A stretch of DNA of 64,000 bases, from positions 34,087,257-34,151,256 of the forward strand of contig OZ024801.1 in assembly GCA_964017045.1 (NCBI GenBank), given 5' to 3'. The notes under the pieces are model-generated. The model was not told where the DNA came from. It did no database searches and saw nothing but the letters and a program-made list of their open reading frames with translations. This stretch comes from Omphiscola glabra. Taxonomy: Eukaryota; Mollusca; Gastropoda; Lymnaeidae. The translations under genes were made by a program, and so were the position numbers. Positions 1-14,500 of the stretch are shown piece by piece; the stretch's first letter is position 1; every line of letters begins with the position of its first letter.

Positions 1-519
1 GCTGGTATAGACACAATTTAACTTTTTTAGAAATACTGCTTTAATTATTTATTTTACTCTCAAATAAAGCAAAGCTAACTTATTTCACCCTGATTAATCT
101 GAGTAGATTTTAAAATTCTAATCAAAAATCAAATTTGTTTTTTTTACTATTTTCATTGAGATTTCTGACAAATTTAGAAGCTAAAACAAAAGGAAAACTA
201 TAGCAATATAACATAATTTTTTTTCCTTCTATTTCACAATGTTTGTACATTTTAAAACTATGGCTTCATCCTAATAGGACAATAAGAAAACGTCACAACT
301 CTGCTGAAATGTTTACAGACCTATTAAGAGATAATAGAACAGGTCAGCTCCGCCATCATTTAGTATTCTGTTATTGTTGAGATAGAAATATTTTTAAAAA
401 CCCACTAATTCCACTAGACCAGTTGTAGGAGAGAATGTACACAATACTCAGTATTGAGCCAAGCACTGTGTGTATTGAGAAAGTTTGATACAGAAATGAT
501 ATTTCACTTTTGTCTCCAG

Positions 520-3500
520 CTAATATTGAAAAGACTGTGGACAGTGAAGCAACAATAGGAGCTATCGATGGCTTAGAGGGTTCTGATGTCATACAACATG
601 AAAGTGATGACACTCAGATGACAGCAAGTCATGTTGTGAGTGATAACAAAAGCCATGTTCAAAGGTAAATATACTCACCTTGTTGCAAAGTGTACTCAAA
701 ATAAATTTGCTTTTATTTTAGGACATTAGTATGATTTGTTCTGGAAACATTAGTATGATTTATTTGGGGAACATTAGTATGATTAGTTCTGGGAACATTA
801 GTATATGTTCTGGGAACATTAGTATGATTTGTTCTGGGAAAATTAGTGTGATTTGTTCTGGTAACATTAGTATGATTTGTTCTGGTAACATTAGTATGAT
901 TTGTTCTGGTAACATTAGTATGATTTGTTCTGGTAACATTAGTATGATTTGTTCTGGTAACATTAGTATGATTTGTTCTGGTAACATTAGTATGATTTGT
1001 TCTGGTAACATTAGTATGATTTGTTCTGGTAACATTAGTATGATTTGTTCTGGTAACATTAGTATGATTTGTTCTGGTAACATTAGTATGATTTGTTCTG
1101 GTAACATTAGTATGATTTATTTGGGGAACATTAGTATGATTAGTTCTGGGAACATTAGTATGATTTGTTCTGGTAACATTAGTATGATTTGTTCTGGTAA
1201 CATTAGTATGATTTGTTCTGGTAACATTAGTATGATTTGTTCTGGTAACATTAGTATGATTTGTTCTGGTAACATTAGTATGATTTGTTCTGGTAACATT
1301 AGTATGATTTGTTCTGGTAACATTAGTATGATTTGTTCTGGTAACATTAGTATGATTTGTTCTGGTAACATTTGTATGATTTGTTCTGGTAACATTAGTA
1401 TGATTTGTTCTGGTAACATTAGTATGATTTGTTCTGGTAACATTAGTATGATTTGTTCTGGTAACATTAGTATGATTTGTTCTGGGAACATTAGTATGAT
1501 TTGTTCTGGTAACATTAGTATGATTTGTTCTGGGAACATTAGTATGATTTGTTCTGGTAACATTAGTATGATTTGTTCTGGTAACATTAGTATGATTTGT
1601 TCTGGTAACATTAGTATGATTTGTTCTGGTAACATTAGTATGATTTGTTCTGGTAACATTAGTATGATTTGTTCTGGTAACATTAGTATGATTAGTTCTG
1701 GTAACATTAGTATGATTTGTTCTGGTAACATTAGTATGATTTGTTCTGGTAACATTAGTATGATTTGTTCTGGGAACATTAGTATGATTTGTTCTGGTAA
1801 CATTAGTATGATTTGTTCTGGTAACATTAGTATGATTTGTTCTGGTAACATTAGTATGATTTGTTCTTGGCTGAAGTTTTGAAACATGTCAGAATGTTTA
1901 CATGTTGGGGAGCATGAAGATAGTTGTCAGCGTGTGACAGTGACACTCCTCATTAGTCAGCGTGTCTTTTGATTTTATAGTGACAGTCCTCATTAGTCAG
2001 TGTGTCAAGAGCAGACCACCTCATTAGTCAGTGTGTTGAGAGCAGACCACCTCATTAGTCAGTGTGTCGAGAGCAGACCACCTCATTAATCAGTGTGTCG
2101 AGAGCAGTCGCGTAGAATTGAATCGCCAAGAATTTTGTAGCTGTCCCTTTTTTGGAATTGGTATGATGTTACATTGTGAACCTGCAGGAGTGTTATCTAC
2201 CCTGAGTTTTTCACCTAGAGTTGTTCTGTTTCTCATCATCAAGTGGGGCCTGCAAGTTGAGAGTTGTTACCCCTAGACAAACTGCCAGACATTAGACCTA
2301 CCTATAGTGGGATTCATAACGACTTCCTTTTATTGTCATTTTAAAAATTATCTTAACAGAAAACATGTTTTGCTTAGATGCTTGCATTTGTTACTTTCAT
2401 GACCTAATCTCATAATAAAAAATATGCTGGTTAAATTGAATTTAAAAGATATATTTTACCATTACCTCAGGTTCATATTTGAGTAAAGTAGTTAATAAGT
2501 TATTATAAATACCATGGTAAATAATTGAACAAATAAACTGATACAAAACGTAAAAATTGGTTTATAATTGATTTGATAAGTGCCATTTTCAGAGGATAGA
2601 GTTTAAAAACTTAAAATATGATTTCACCTTGTCTGGCAGGCACCTGCACACTGCACCTAACACCTTATACAGTAACGATGACACACTCATTATACCCCAG
2701 GACTATAATACTGCCATGCATGAGGTAAACAATTGTTTTCTTTCATTCTGACTCTACTTGACAATTTTTTTGCTACATTGGCTGTTCGTTATTTTTCCTC
2801 CTCTCAATAAATATTTACTTTCTAAATACTCATAGTGTAAAAATTGAAAAGGTAATTGCAATTTCTTTTTATAAGATCCTTTATTGATCCAAATAATTGG
2901 AAATATTTTTTTTATCACATTGTACATATTCCTTTCCAGCTCATAAATAATTAAATATTCTAACCAAGAAAACACTTTACAAGTAGAACAATTTAAACAC
3001 AAGACATCTTAAGTATTACTCAAGCGTAAAATCAGCCATCATATACCATAAAATTTAACTCCCTAATTGACAGTAATGACTTAAATAGTAGTCATTTTGA
3101 TATTCTAAACGCTGGGCGAGCAGACTGGTAAAATCTGACAGATTGGAGAATAGAATAATTTTTATACTTTTAAATCCTAATTTTAAGGTAAAGAATTCGT
3201 GCCGATCAAGCGTATCTTAGGTGTTTGTGATGAAAGGGTGGGATGCATGCAAACCTCCAAAGTTTTCTTAGTTTTGCAACAGCATTTTTCTTCAAATAGT
3301 TCTTCAAGCATATTTGTGTGTGTGTGTGATTTTACTATCCAACTGTTTAAATCTCTGATGCCTTAAGATCACGGAACAGAAAAAACTTCTAGAGAAGGCA
3401 AAGAGACAAATACGATTGCAGGATACTTTCGATGAACTTGAAAAGTTAGAGGTGCAAGAAGAACAAAATGTACGTATTTATTTGAATTTGAAAAAAAATT

Positions 3501-4528
3501 TGTTTTTAATTAGTCATGTTTATTATATATTAATAATTTTCTCCAATACATATGAAATGGATTTAAATAAAACATATGAAATGGATTTAAATAATAAACA
3601 TGAAATGGATTTAAATAATACATATGAAATGGATTTAAATACATATGAAATGGATTTAAAATGTAATTTATAGTTTTAATATATATATATAAAAAAGCAT
3701 GTTTAAAGAAATACAAAATTTGTTACCCAGAAAAAATTAGATATAATATTCTTTTGGCATATCTCTAAACTATTTAAGAGTATATCTAGAATGTTTTATT
3801 TCAAGAATTAAAAAAATTAAGGAATTCTCTTGTATAAACAATTTTCATTCACCTAGGTAACAAATATCCCAGTTACCAATACGTTTGACATTCTGCAAGT
3901 CAATCATTCACCTGCTGCAGGTTGGTGTCTAAAGTTTAAGTCAATCATTCACCTGCTGCAGGTTGGTGTCTAAAGTTTAAGTCAATCATTCACCTGCTGC
4001 AGGTTGGTGTCTAAAGTTTAAGTCAATCATTCACCTGCTGCAGGTTGGTGTCTAAAGTTTAAGTCAATCATTCACCTGCTGCAGGTTGGTGTCTAAAGTT
4101 TAAGTCAATCATTCACCTGCTGCAGGTTGGTGTCTAAAGTTTAAGTCAATCATTCACCTGCTGCAGGTTGGTGTCTAAAGTTTAAGTCAATCATTCACCT
4201 GCTGCAGGTTGGTGTCTAAAGTTTAAGTCAATCATTCACCTGCTGCAGGTTGGTGTCTAAAGTTTAAGTCAATCATTCACCTGCTGCAGGTTGGTGTCTA
4301 AAGTTTAAGTCAATCATTCACCTGCTGCAGGTTGGTGTCTAAAGTTTAAGTCAATCATTCACCTGCTGCAGGTTGGTGTCTAAGATTTAAAATATTAAGA
4401 AAAAACACCATCAATATTTTACCAAAATATTGATGGTGTTTTTTTTTTTTTTTTTTTTTTTTTCTTAATATTTTAAATCTTAAAATATTAAGAAAAAAAA
4501 AAAAAAAAAAAACACCATCAATATTTTT

Positions 4529-4572
<44 letters not shown>

Positions 4573-7500
4573 ACCATCAATATTTTTGGTAAAAAAAAAA
4601 AAAAAAAAAACAAAAAAAAAAAAAAAAAACAAAAAAAAACAAAAAAAAAAAAAAAAAAAACACCATCAATATTTTTGGTAAAAAAAAAAAAAAAAAAAAC
4701 AAAAAAAAAAAAAAAAAAAAAACACCATCAATATTTTTGGTAAAAAAAAAAAAAAAAAAACAAAAAAAAAAAAAAAAAAAAAAAAAAAACAAAAAAAAAA
4801 AAAAAAAAACACCATCAATATTTTTGGTAAAAAAAAAAAAAAAAAAAAACAAAAAAAAAAAAAAAAACAAAAAAAAAAAAAAAAAAAACACCATCAATAT
4901 TTTTGGTAAAAAAAAAAAAAAAAAAAACAAAAAAAAAAAAAAAAAACAAAAAAAAACAAAAAAAAAAAAAAAAAAAACACCATCAATATTTTTGGTGGTA
5001 AAAAAAAAAAAAAAAAAAAAAATATTGATGGTGTTTTTTTCTTAATATTTTTTTTTTTTTTTAAGGTTTAAAATATTAAGAAAAAACACCATCAATATTT
5101 TACCAATAAGTTCAGTAAAGCTTTTTCTACTTCATTTTTTCCAATCAAGACATTTTGAGGGGGAAAAAATCTTCATGTTCCATATTTCCAATTTATTTTG
5201 TCCCCTCAGTTAATGAAGAGCCAACACCTGCAGAAAAAGCTTTACAAGCCGGTAGAAACTATGTCATCTTGCCAAAAAGGTGAGCGCTTTAGTTAATGTT
5301 TAATTTAAAAAAGAATAATCTCTGGGCATGTGCCAACCAAAGAAATTAATGCTACACACGTGCTACACATGTGCTACACATGTGCTACAAGTCTTTGGTA
5401 TTTTTAAAAAGAATAGTATTTTGTATTGTTAAAGTTTTCATGGGATGGATATCAAAGTGTGACTATATCAAGAAATATTTTGTAATTTTAAAAACCTAAT
5501 GTTATGTCTTAAAGGAAAAAGAAGAAGAAGAGTCACAGAACTTTGGACTTGGCTAAAATTGAAGCTGCAGAAAAGATGCTGACAGCAAAGTCTACCAGGA
5601 AGTTAAGCAGAAGGGAGTCATTGCCAAAGTTGAACAGAATCATTGAAAGAGAGTTTAGAGTCTCATGGTATGATATTTGTAAAAATAAAATAAGTCAACA
5701 AAAATAACTAGAGATTACCTGCCTTATTTTGTGTTTGACCCACTGTGCTGAGAGAGTGTAAAACCCTGACCTCTATACCCACTGCTGAGACAGTGTAAAA
5801 CCCTGACCTCTATACCCACAGCTGAGAGAGTGAAAAACCCTGACCTCTATACCCACAGCTGAGAGAGTGAAAAACCCTGACCTCTATACCCACAGCTGAG
5901 AGAGTGAAAAACCCTAACCTCTATACCCACAGCTGAGAGAGTGAAAAACCCTGACCTCTATACCCACTGCTGAGGGAGTGAAAAACCCTGACCTCTTTAC
6001 CCACAGCTGAGAGAGTGAAAAACCCTGACCTCTATACCCACAGCTGAGAGAGTGAAAAAACCTGACCTCTATTCCATGTTAAGTTGCTGCTATCTTCCAT
6101 CTTCTTGGGCAGAGATTATTTACTGAAGAATCACCTCATCCCTTATTGCTGCCATTTCAGCCTGATTAGTCTATGCACTTAGCCGTCTATGCACCTGGCC
6201 ATCTATGCACCTGGCAGTTTATTCATGGACGTCTATGCACCTGGCCATCTATTCACCTGTGTCTATGCACCTGGCCACCTATACAGCTGACTGTCTATGC
6301 ACCTGGCTGTCTATTCACCCTGCCATCTATGCACCTGGCCATTTATGCAGCTGACCATCTATTACCTGGCTGCCTATCCATCTGGCCTTCTATGCACTTG
6401 ATTCTTTGTCCTTATCCAGGATGAACCCAGATGTTTTACAGCTGACTGTCTATGCACCTGGCTGTCTATTCATCCTGCCATCTATGCACCTGGCCATCTA
6501 TACAGCTGACCATCTATTACCTGGCTGCCTATTCATCTGGCCTTCTATGCACGTGACTGTTTGTCCTTATCCAGGATGAACCCAGATGTTTTACAAACCA
6601 TTACTACCATTGTGTCTTGGGAATGTGTTTATGTATGAAATAGCTGTTGATCGTGAGTTGGTGAATACTTTTGTGAGGGCCAGTCATGATTGGTTGGGTT
6701 ATGTGAGGGCCAGTCATGATTGGTCGGGTTATGTGAGAGCCAGTCGTGATTGGTCGGGTTATGGAAAGTTCAATAAAAAGTGAGGTCTTTACATGCCTTG
6801 TGAACACTGGGGGCATGGTAAAGTTATTTTTGGAGTTCTGTAGTTATCATCATATTGGGAAATGTACTAGTCATAAGTTTTCAGTGGCAGTTGGTGTGTT
6901 GAGAGTGATATTGGAGTTAGTGTAGTGTGGAATCATATAGGATGTTTTGTGAACATTTTGTTATCCTATGTGACCTTGTAAATAAAGAACTTTATTAATT
7001 TTAACCTGTACTTTTATTGCTTGAAGATATCAAGTGTGGACTAAACCATAGATTGTTTCCTAGAATCAAGCGTGGACTAAAACATAGATTGTTTCCTAGA
7101 ATCAAGTGTGGACTAAACCATAGATTGTTTCCTAGAATCAAGTGTGGACTAAACCATAGATTGTTTCCTAGAATCAAGTGTGGACTAAACCATAGATTGT
7201 TTCCTAGAATCAAGTGTGAACTAAACCATAAATTGATTCCTAGAATCAAGTGTGGACTAAAACATAGATTGTTTCCTAGGAAAAAAAAAAAAGAGCCTTG
7301 TAAATCGGACACAAATAAATGTACCTACTGCAGGAGTTTATAAATTGTGAACTGTCCTAAGAAGGAAATTCCCTTCACCTATAGTTATCACTCATTCTTA
7401 ACTAATCTTCTAATCTTTCATGTCTTTATCATTTGAATATACCCAAGCACAAAGCATCTTGGAAGAACAACAAGAGTGGTCTTCTCATGGATGTAACACA

Positions 7501-8525
7501 ATTTTACCTGTTAATTGCCCTGACCTTAAAAACAAAATCAATTTACTGTTAAAAAAAAATGAAGAGGCAAATATTTATGCTGTCATAAGCTTATCTCACC
7601 AATTTTTGTCCATAGGCAAATTCGACATGGTCGGTGCAGCATTCCTGACCTCTTGAACTTTAACGACTACAAAACAAGGAAACGGATGCCGTAAGTTATT
7701 TATGTTATTTTATCTATGAATTGATATTTTAAACAATGAAATAGAAAAGTTATTAAAAGAACTTGTTGGCAATCTTCCAAAGTTCAATAAATATTGAAAT
7801 GCAATGTAACGTACAACTGTACAACACAAACAATTGTGGGACCAGTTACATGCACATTTGTATGTGCATTAATTTCTAAATGGAACCTATTTCCAAAATA
7901 TTAAACCATCTATAGCCAACAAATTTTTATACCTGCTCAAAAATCTTTTAACAAAAATTTACATGAATTTACTCAAGGTCTGGTGAGGATGAGAGGGAGT
8001 GGGTTCGGAGGATATGGAACACGTGGTTCGATGAAGTCTTCCCTCCCACTCCAGTAGATTCTGAAGAGGAAGAACTGGAAGAGAAAGGAGATGAGAGGAG
8101 TCAGACAGGTGATAAAAGAGAGGACCAGAAGAAGGGGTCAGTGGATGCCTGTTGTGATGATTCATGATTCAAGTTACAATATTTACCTTAACATTTGGCG
8201 TCACTCTGGGCACACATTAATGTTAATACCAATATAATGAAGTGACATTTGATTCAACAGTAAAACTAGTTAGGAGTCTGCTCATTAGATATGCTTCAAT
8301 TTACACACAAAATTAATACTTCCATGCATTAGAACATTTTCAAAATGAGAAAGATTTAACTTAATCATAAGTTATGCATAGTTGTATTTGTAACTTTCTG
8401 TCAATGATGTCTCTCTATTCTGTTCATGGTTTAGCAAAAAAGATTCCCCAGTAGAAGTTCTGACGCAAGACATAGAAGAAATTGACCCTATCACTGACAC
8501 ACCAGACAATGCAGAGATTTATCAG
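520..8525 (+). CDS. TTC6: TTC6 exons 1-9: N-terminal non-TPR region (partial)
   Basis: These nine exons encode about 314 residues without TPR helices. The order is: an acidic Ser/Thr-rich start (520-664); a charged coiled-coil-like helix rich in Lys, Glu and Gln (3368-3469); a strongly basic stretch with five successive lysines (after 5515); a Trp/Arg segment (7616-7690); and an acidic Glu-rich linker (7978-8136). Exon 8 uses the donor at 8137 (GTCAGT). The stronger-looking site at about 8109 would break the frame with exon 9. Exon 4 ends at the first of 12 tandemly copied donor sites. The true start codon is upstream of this window. Confidence 0.85.
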
Positions 8526-11500
8526 GTGACGCCAGGATGGATATTTACCTGAATTATCTTTCTTTCTTTTGTTTTTGGAAGTAGCTACTGAATTGACTAG
8601 AAGCTGATGAGATATTATTGCTTCAGCTGTCCTTCCAAACTGTTTTCATTAAATAAATATTTAAGAGTTTCAAGAATATTTGTCATTATAAATTATTAAT
8701 TTTTTTACACCCCCCAAAAAATAGATTCTTTGTGCTGAAATTGCCAAGCTTTCCCAAGTAATAGACAGTATGCAAAACCCGACAGCATTTGATTACTGTA
8801 GACGAGGAGCTCTATACAGAAAGGTAAGGGCTTATCAACTGTGTCATATGGTCTTATCAACTGTGTCATATGGTCTTATCAACTGTGTCATATGGTCTTA
8901 TCAACTATGTCATATGGTCTTATCAACTGTGTCATATGGTCTTATCAACTGTGTCATATGGTCTTATCCACTGTGTCATATGGTCTTATCCACTGTGTCA
9001 TATGGTCTTATCAACTGTGTCATATGGTTTTATCAACTATGTCATATAAACATAGAATATTTCATGAATAAATGATTGAGGGCTTATCATTTGGACAACT
9101 GATATGGGCATTAATTAAGATGATTGAGTATTGGTGATCAAAAAAGATAACTCCTTTCTTTTAAGAAATATATAATGTGTGCTAATATTTTTAAAATGAT
9201 CATCTCAAAAAGATTGGCCAACTGAAGAAAGCTGAAAAAGATTTAGACAGGTATTTGTCTTTTTTTATTTTTTGGTTCATTAAATTTTAAGTTAATTAAT
9301 TCAAAGACATTAGCATGAAAGCTTCAAAAATAATAAGTAACTAGATATAGCCCGCCAAACATTGGCGACAGCAATGCATGAACTTCCAATCTAGTAAAGT
9401 TACTTAACAAAACATGAACTCAAATAATGCACATTTAAGAATCCCAATTTTTGCTACACCCCTTCTTCATATGATACGTCACTGCACACTCTTTATTTCA
9501 CGCCAATGCTACAAATTAATTATTCTGATGTCCCAATCACTTTGAAACAGAATATTTTATACACCATACTTAAATTGAGAGATTTCATTTTCCTAAAAAA
9601 AAATATTACACGCCATGAGCAGTTGCTTTACAATAAAAGATATATCATTTAGCTTAGTTATCGGGAATTATATTTTGCTCGTTACTGAACTCATTATTGA
9701 ACAATACTTTCTTTAAAACATTTAGAATTATTTTTAATATACTCTCAATACCAAATTTGCTGATTTGGAAGATTGCCTACAAGTCACACCAGAAGTGTAA
9801 TATATATAAGAGATTTTGTCAAAAATAAATAATTAAGCTTAGGAAACTGTAAAATATTATTTTATACCTCTTTTTTTTTAAAAAACTGAACCAGCTTAAG
9901 GATAATCATTATTGTTTCTGATAATATTATGAAATTATGATATGGACCTGAAGAAGCAAAATCATAATTTCGTGCAAAGTTTAAAAAAATAATAATTCTG
10001 ATTTGAATGGATTTAATTTATAAAATAACAAAACAACAACATGCAATAGTCACAACTATAACTTAAAGTAGTAAATAATCATTAATTAAAGTAGTCAATA
10101 ACAATAACTTAAAATAGAAAAGAACCAAAATTAAAATAGTAAATAACTATAACTTAAAATAGACAATAACCATACCATGACTCTACAAAGTCTAGGCAGC
10201 GTTTAAAACTATTTTCCTTCTTTTGCTCAGAGCTATCAAAATGGAGCCAGGTCTGCTGGACGCTTACTGGCACCGCCATCTACTGTATATTCTACAGGAC
10301 AGGAAGTCAGCGGCACTTGATGATCTCAACGTCATCATGAAAAAAAATAAAAATCATTCTGGTGCATACAGATCTATGTAGGTCAATCATTCTGTGTATG
10401 TGTAATAGCAAAGTTTAAATTTAACAAAATTGTAGAGATTTCAATGATTTAAAGTTTTCTTTTTTTAACATTTGTCTTTTACGTTCACGTCCATAAATTT
10501 TCGGTTCCCTCTTTTTTATGAAAAAATTCAATATATTCAAAACAGAACTCTACTTCTCATTAGATAAAGGAATGAGATGTTTTCAGTTTGTTCCATAGTT
10601 ATATTTCAGAAACACTTTTAATAATTCTTTGTGCATTTTGATGTTATTTCTGTTTATATTTATAAAATATTGCAGTTTTTAATTCAGAGGGAAGATATTT
10701 ATTTCTCTGTATTCTATATTTCTATTGATAAACTTATTTTTGACATAGAACAAAAAAGTGAAAGAGCTTCTTAATACTGAATGATTTCACATTTTAGAAC
10801 ATTTAGATTTGTATGGATTTGATGTTTTATGCTGTCTTTATTATTTATAAATAATTTTTTGCAGTACTCTTACATACATCTATCTTTAACTTGTGCCGTT
10901 AAAAGGAAGATGTTTAAACCTATTTCTGCAGGGCAGAGATTCACAAGAAACAAGGGGACATCACAATGGCTATAATCAATTATTCATCAGCCATCAAGTA
11001 CAATCCCTTGGACCATGAGGCTTTCTACCAAAGGGCACAACTTTATGAGCAGGTGAGATCTTTCTTAATGACATCCAGGTATAATTTTGAAACTCAATCA
11101 ACTTTAAAGGTCACATACTTGTTAAAAGTCACATTCTTGTTAAAGTATCTTTTTTTTCCAGCTGCTCTAGTAAAATGTCACTTGGGAAAATTTTAATTTA
11201 AAAATGATGATCTTGTTCTATAGTTGAGCTTAAATGAAGTCTGCAAAGTTGCACAATTATGTTAAAAGTCATTGAATGTTGTGTAAAGTTTAAATGTATA
11301 GGAAGCCAATTTTAACAAAATTTAATAAAAAAAGATTGCTAAAATTTAAAATCCTCTGTTTTCCAGAATTCTTGTAACAAGTTTTGTTGAAATTAATTGA
11401 ATTAAGTTTTATTTTTCTCCAAAGCTTTTGTTGTTGTTTTTATTTTCTCCCACTTATTTATAAATAATTTCTTGAGGAAATTTTATTGTCGTTTCAATTT

Positions 11501-14500
11501 TTTGAACAGCGTGGAGATATGCTCCTTGCCATGGAGGACTACACCAACACAATGAAGATAATGCCTTATCGCACAGATGCCATTATGAAGCATGGAATGC
11601 ACTACTTTGAGAATAAGTGAGCTTCATGTTTTGTTTCCTTTCTTTTCAAAATTTTTTCTTGCAGCACCAAAAATAATTTTAAATAGAACGTTACTAAAAA
11701 TTTTCAATAAATACGAGTTGTAATTGTACACACTGTCCATCAATTGAACATCTTTTAAGGTTATGAATTTAAAAGGTCTTCACAAAAAAAAACTATGGGC
11801 ACATTCTTTTTATATTAACACATAATTTGGGAAGAACTCATTTTACAGAGGTATTTGGCTAAATGTGTCGATTTGGCCGAAATCTATAAATTTACCTTGT
11901 GATTGGATAAATTTCCATCATTTATTGAAGGGAGGAACAATTATAGTTACAATTGGTGCGTTAAAAAATTTACTTCAAGATGAAAAATGTAATGTAACTT
12001 TTTATTATCAAGTTCAAAGTTTTATTTTAATGTTTTTTTCTTTAAAAAAAAGAAGAAAATTTAGTTAAATTTTAAAAATAAAAATGCTTAAAATTTCTTA
12101 CCAGAAACTGGGGAAATGCAGTGAATGATTTCACGGAGCTGCTTCGTGTTGACCCACTGAATTCCACAGCCAGACTTTTGAGGGGAAGAGCTTATGCCAG
12201 GATGAACAATTGGGTTCCTGCTCTGGAAGACCTGAGCGCCACTATACATCTTGACCCAGTTAACTGGCAGGCCTTCTATCAGAGGGCTTGTATTCTCAGA
12301 AAGTCAGTTTCCTATTTGTTGATTCATAGTTTTGTTTATATCAGATGGCAGAAATACTCACGTGCAATCTACATTTTTGCTTGTTTGTCAACTAAAAAAG
12401 GGGAACAATTTATCCTATAGGTGTCAAAAGGGAGAGAATTTTAGTTGTATAACTCTTTTAACTTCCAGACACTAAATATTGACCATTACAAATCACTCAC
12501 TCCATAAAGAATCTATCTAAATATGGAAATAAATTTTAATTTATTAAAAAAACTTAGTTTTTTTTTTCTATACGAATTATACACAATCTTTTCTCTCAAG
12601 AGCTCATCCTGAGAGAGCCCTTCAAGACTTCAGTGTGTCTTTAGTTCTGAATGACACAGAAGAAAACCTTATGTCTTATCTCCATCGTGGTATCCTGTAT
12701 AACACTCTGGGAAAGTAAGTTCACGACCTTTGAGTTATTTGCTCATGTAAGGGATTTTATTAAATACATCATTTTATTATAAGTGTATTCAATTTATGTT
12801 TTGCATATTTGCATGGAAAATATTTGTTTTCTCCAACTTTTTAGAACATAAAGCTAATTATTGGTATCTTATTATTGCTATCTATGATTTTTATTAAGCC
12901 TTTAAAGTCTACTCCACCGCTGCCCTTACAAATTAGGTAAATAATAATATTTCTATATAAACAGATTTTTATTAAGCCTTTAAAGTCTACTCCACCGCTG
13001 CCCTTACAAATTAGGTAAATAATAATATTTCTATATAAACAGATTTTTATTAAGCCTTTAAAGTCTACTCCACCGCTGCCCTTACAAATTAGGTAAATAG
13101 TAATATTTCTATATAAACAGATTTTTATTTACACATGTTGACACGAGTATAAAAAAATACCATGCACTCGTTTAGGTGGCATTGTTGTTTATCATTGATA
13201 ACATTGTGTGTGAGTGACACCTCGAGCCAAATATTTATTTATCTTTACTCCCAACTGTTCAACCAATATTTATTTATCTTTACTCCCAACTGTTCAAACA
13301 ATATTTTATTTATCTTTACTCCCAACTGTTCAACCAATATTTATTTATCTTTACTCCCAACTGTTCAACCAATATTTATTTATCTTTACTCCCAACTGTT
13401 CAAACAATATTTTATTTATCTTTACTCCCAACTGTTCAACCAATATTTATTTATCTTTACTCCCAACTGTTCAACCAATATTTATTTATCTTTACTCCCA
13501 ACTGTTCAACCAATATTTATTTATCTTTACTCCCAACTGTTCAACCAATATTTATGTATCTTTACTCCCAACTGTTCAACCAATATTTATTTATCTTTAC
13601 TCCCAACTGTTCAACCAATATTTATTTATCTTTACTCCCAACTGTTCAACCAATATTTATTTATCTTTACTCCCAACTGTTCAACCAATATTTATTTATC
13701 TTTACTCCCAACTGTTCAACCAATATTTATTTATCTTTACTCCCAACTGTTCAACCAATATTTTATTTATCTTTACTCCCAACTGTTCAACCAATATTTA
13801 TTTATCTTTACTCCCAACTGTTCAACCAATATTTATTTATCTTTACTCCCAACTGTTCAACCAATATTTATTTATCTTTACTCCCAACTGTTCAACCAAT
13901 ATTTATTTATCTTTACTCCCAACTGTTCAACCAATATTTTATTTATCTTTACTCCCAACTGTTCAACCAATATTTATTTATCTTTACTCCCAACTGTTCA
14001 ACCAATATTTATTTATCTTTACTCCCAACTGTTCAACCAATATTTATTTATCTTTACTCCCAACTGTTCAACCAATATTTATGTATCTTTACTCCCAACT
14101 GTTCAACCAATATTTATTTATCTTTACCCCCAACTGTTCAACCAATATTTATTTATCTTTACTCCCAACTGTTCAACCAATATTTATTTATCTTTACTCC
14201 CAACTGTTCAACCAATATTTATTTATCTTTACTCCCAACTGTTCAACCAATATTTATTTATCTTTACTCCCAACTGTTCAACCAATATTTATTTATCTTT
14301 ACTCCCAACTGTTCAACCAATATTTATTTATCTTTACTCCCAACTGTTCAACCAATATTTATTTATCTTTACTCCCAACTGTTCAACCAATATTTATTTA
14401 TCTTTACTCCCAACTGTTCAAACAATATTTATTTATCTTTACTCCCAACTGTTCAACCAATATTTATTTATCTTTACTCCCAACTGTTCAACCAATATTT

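Noticed and set aside
731..1882. 383-codon ORF (and two reverse ORFs) in the 24-bp array
   Set aside because: It consists only of an 8-residue repeat in a stop-free unit open on both strands, located in an intron of TTC6. It is a repeat artefact.
8109..8165. Alternative TTC6 exon 8 donor at ACAG|GTGATA, or readthrough to TGA at 8165
   Set aside because: Neither keeps the frame with exon 9; the donor at 8137 does.
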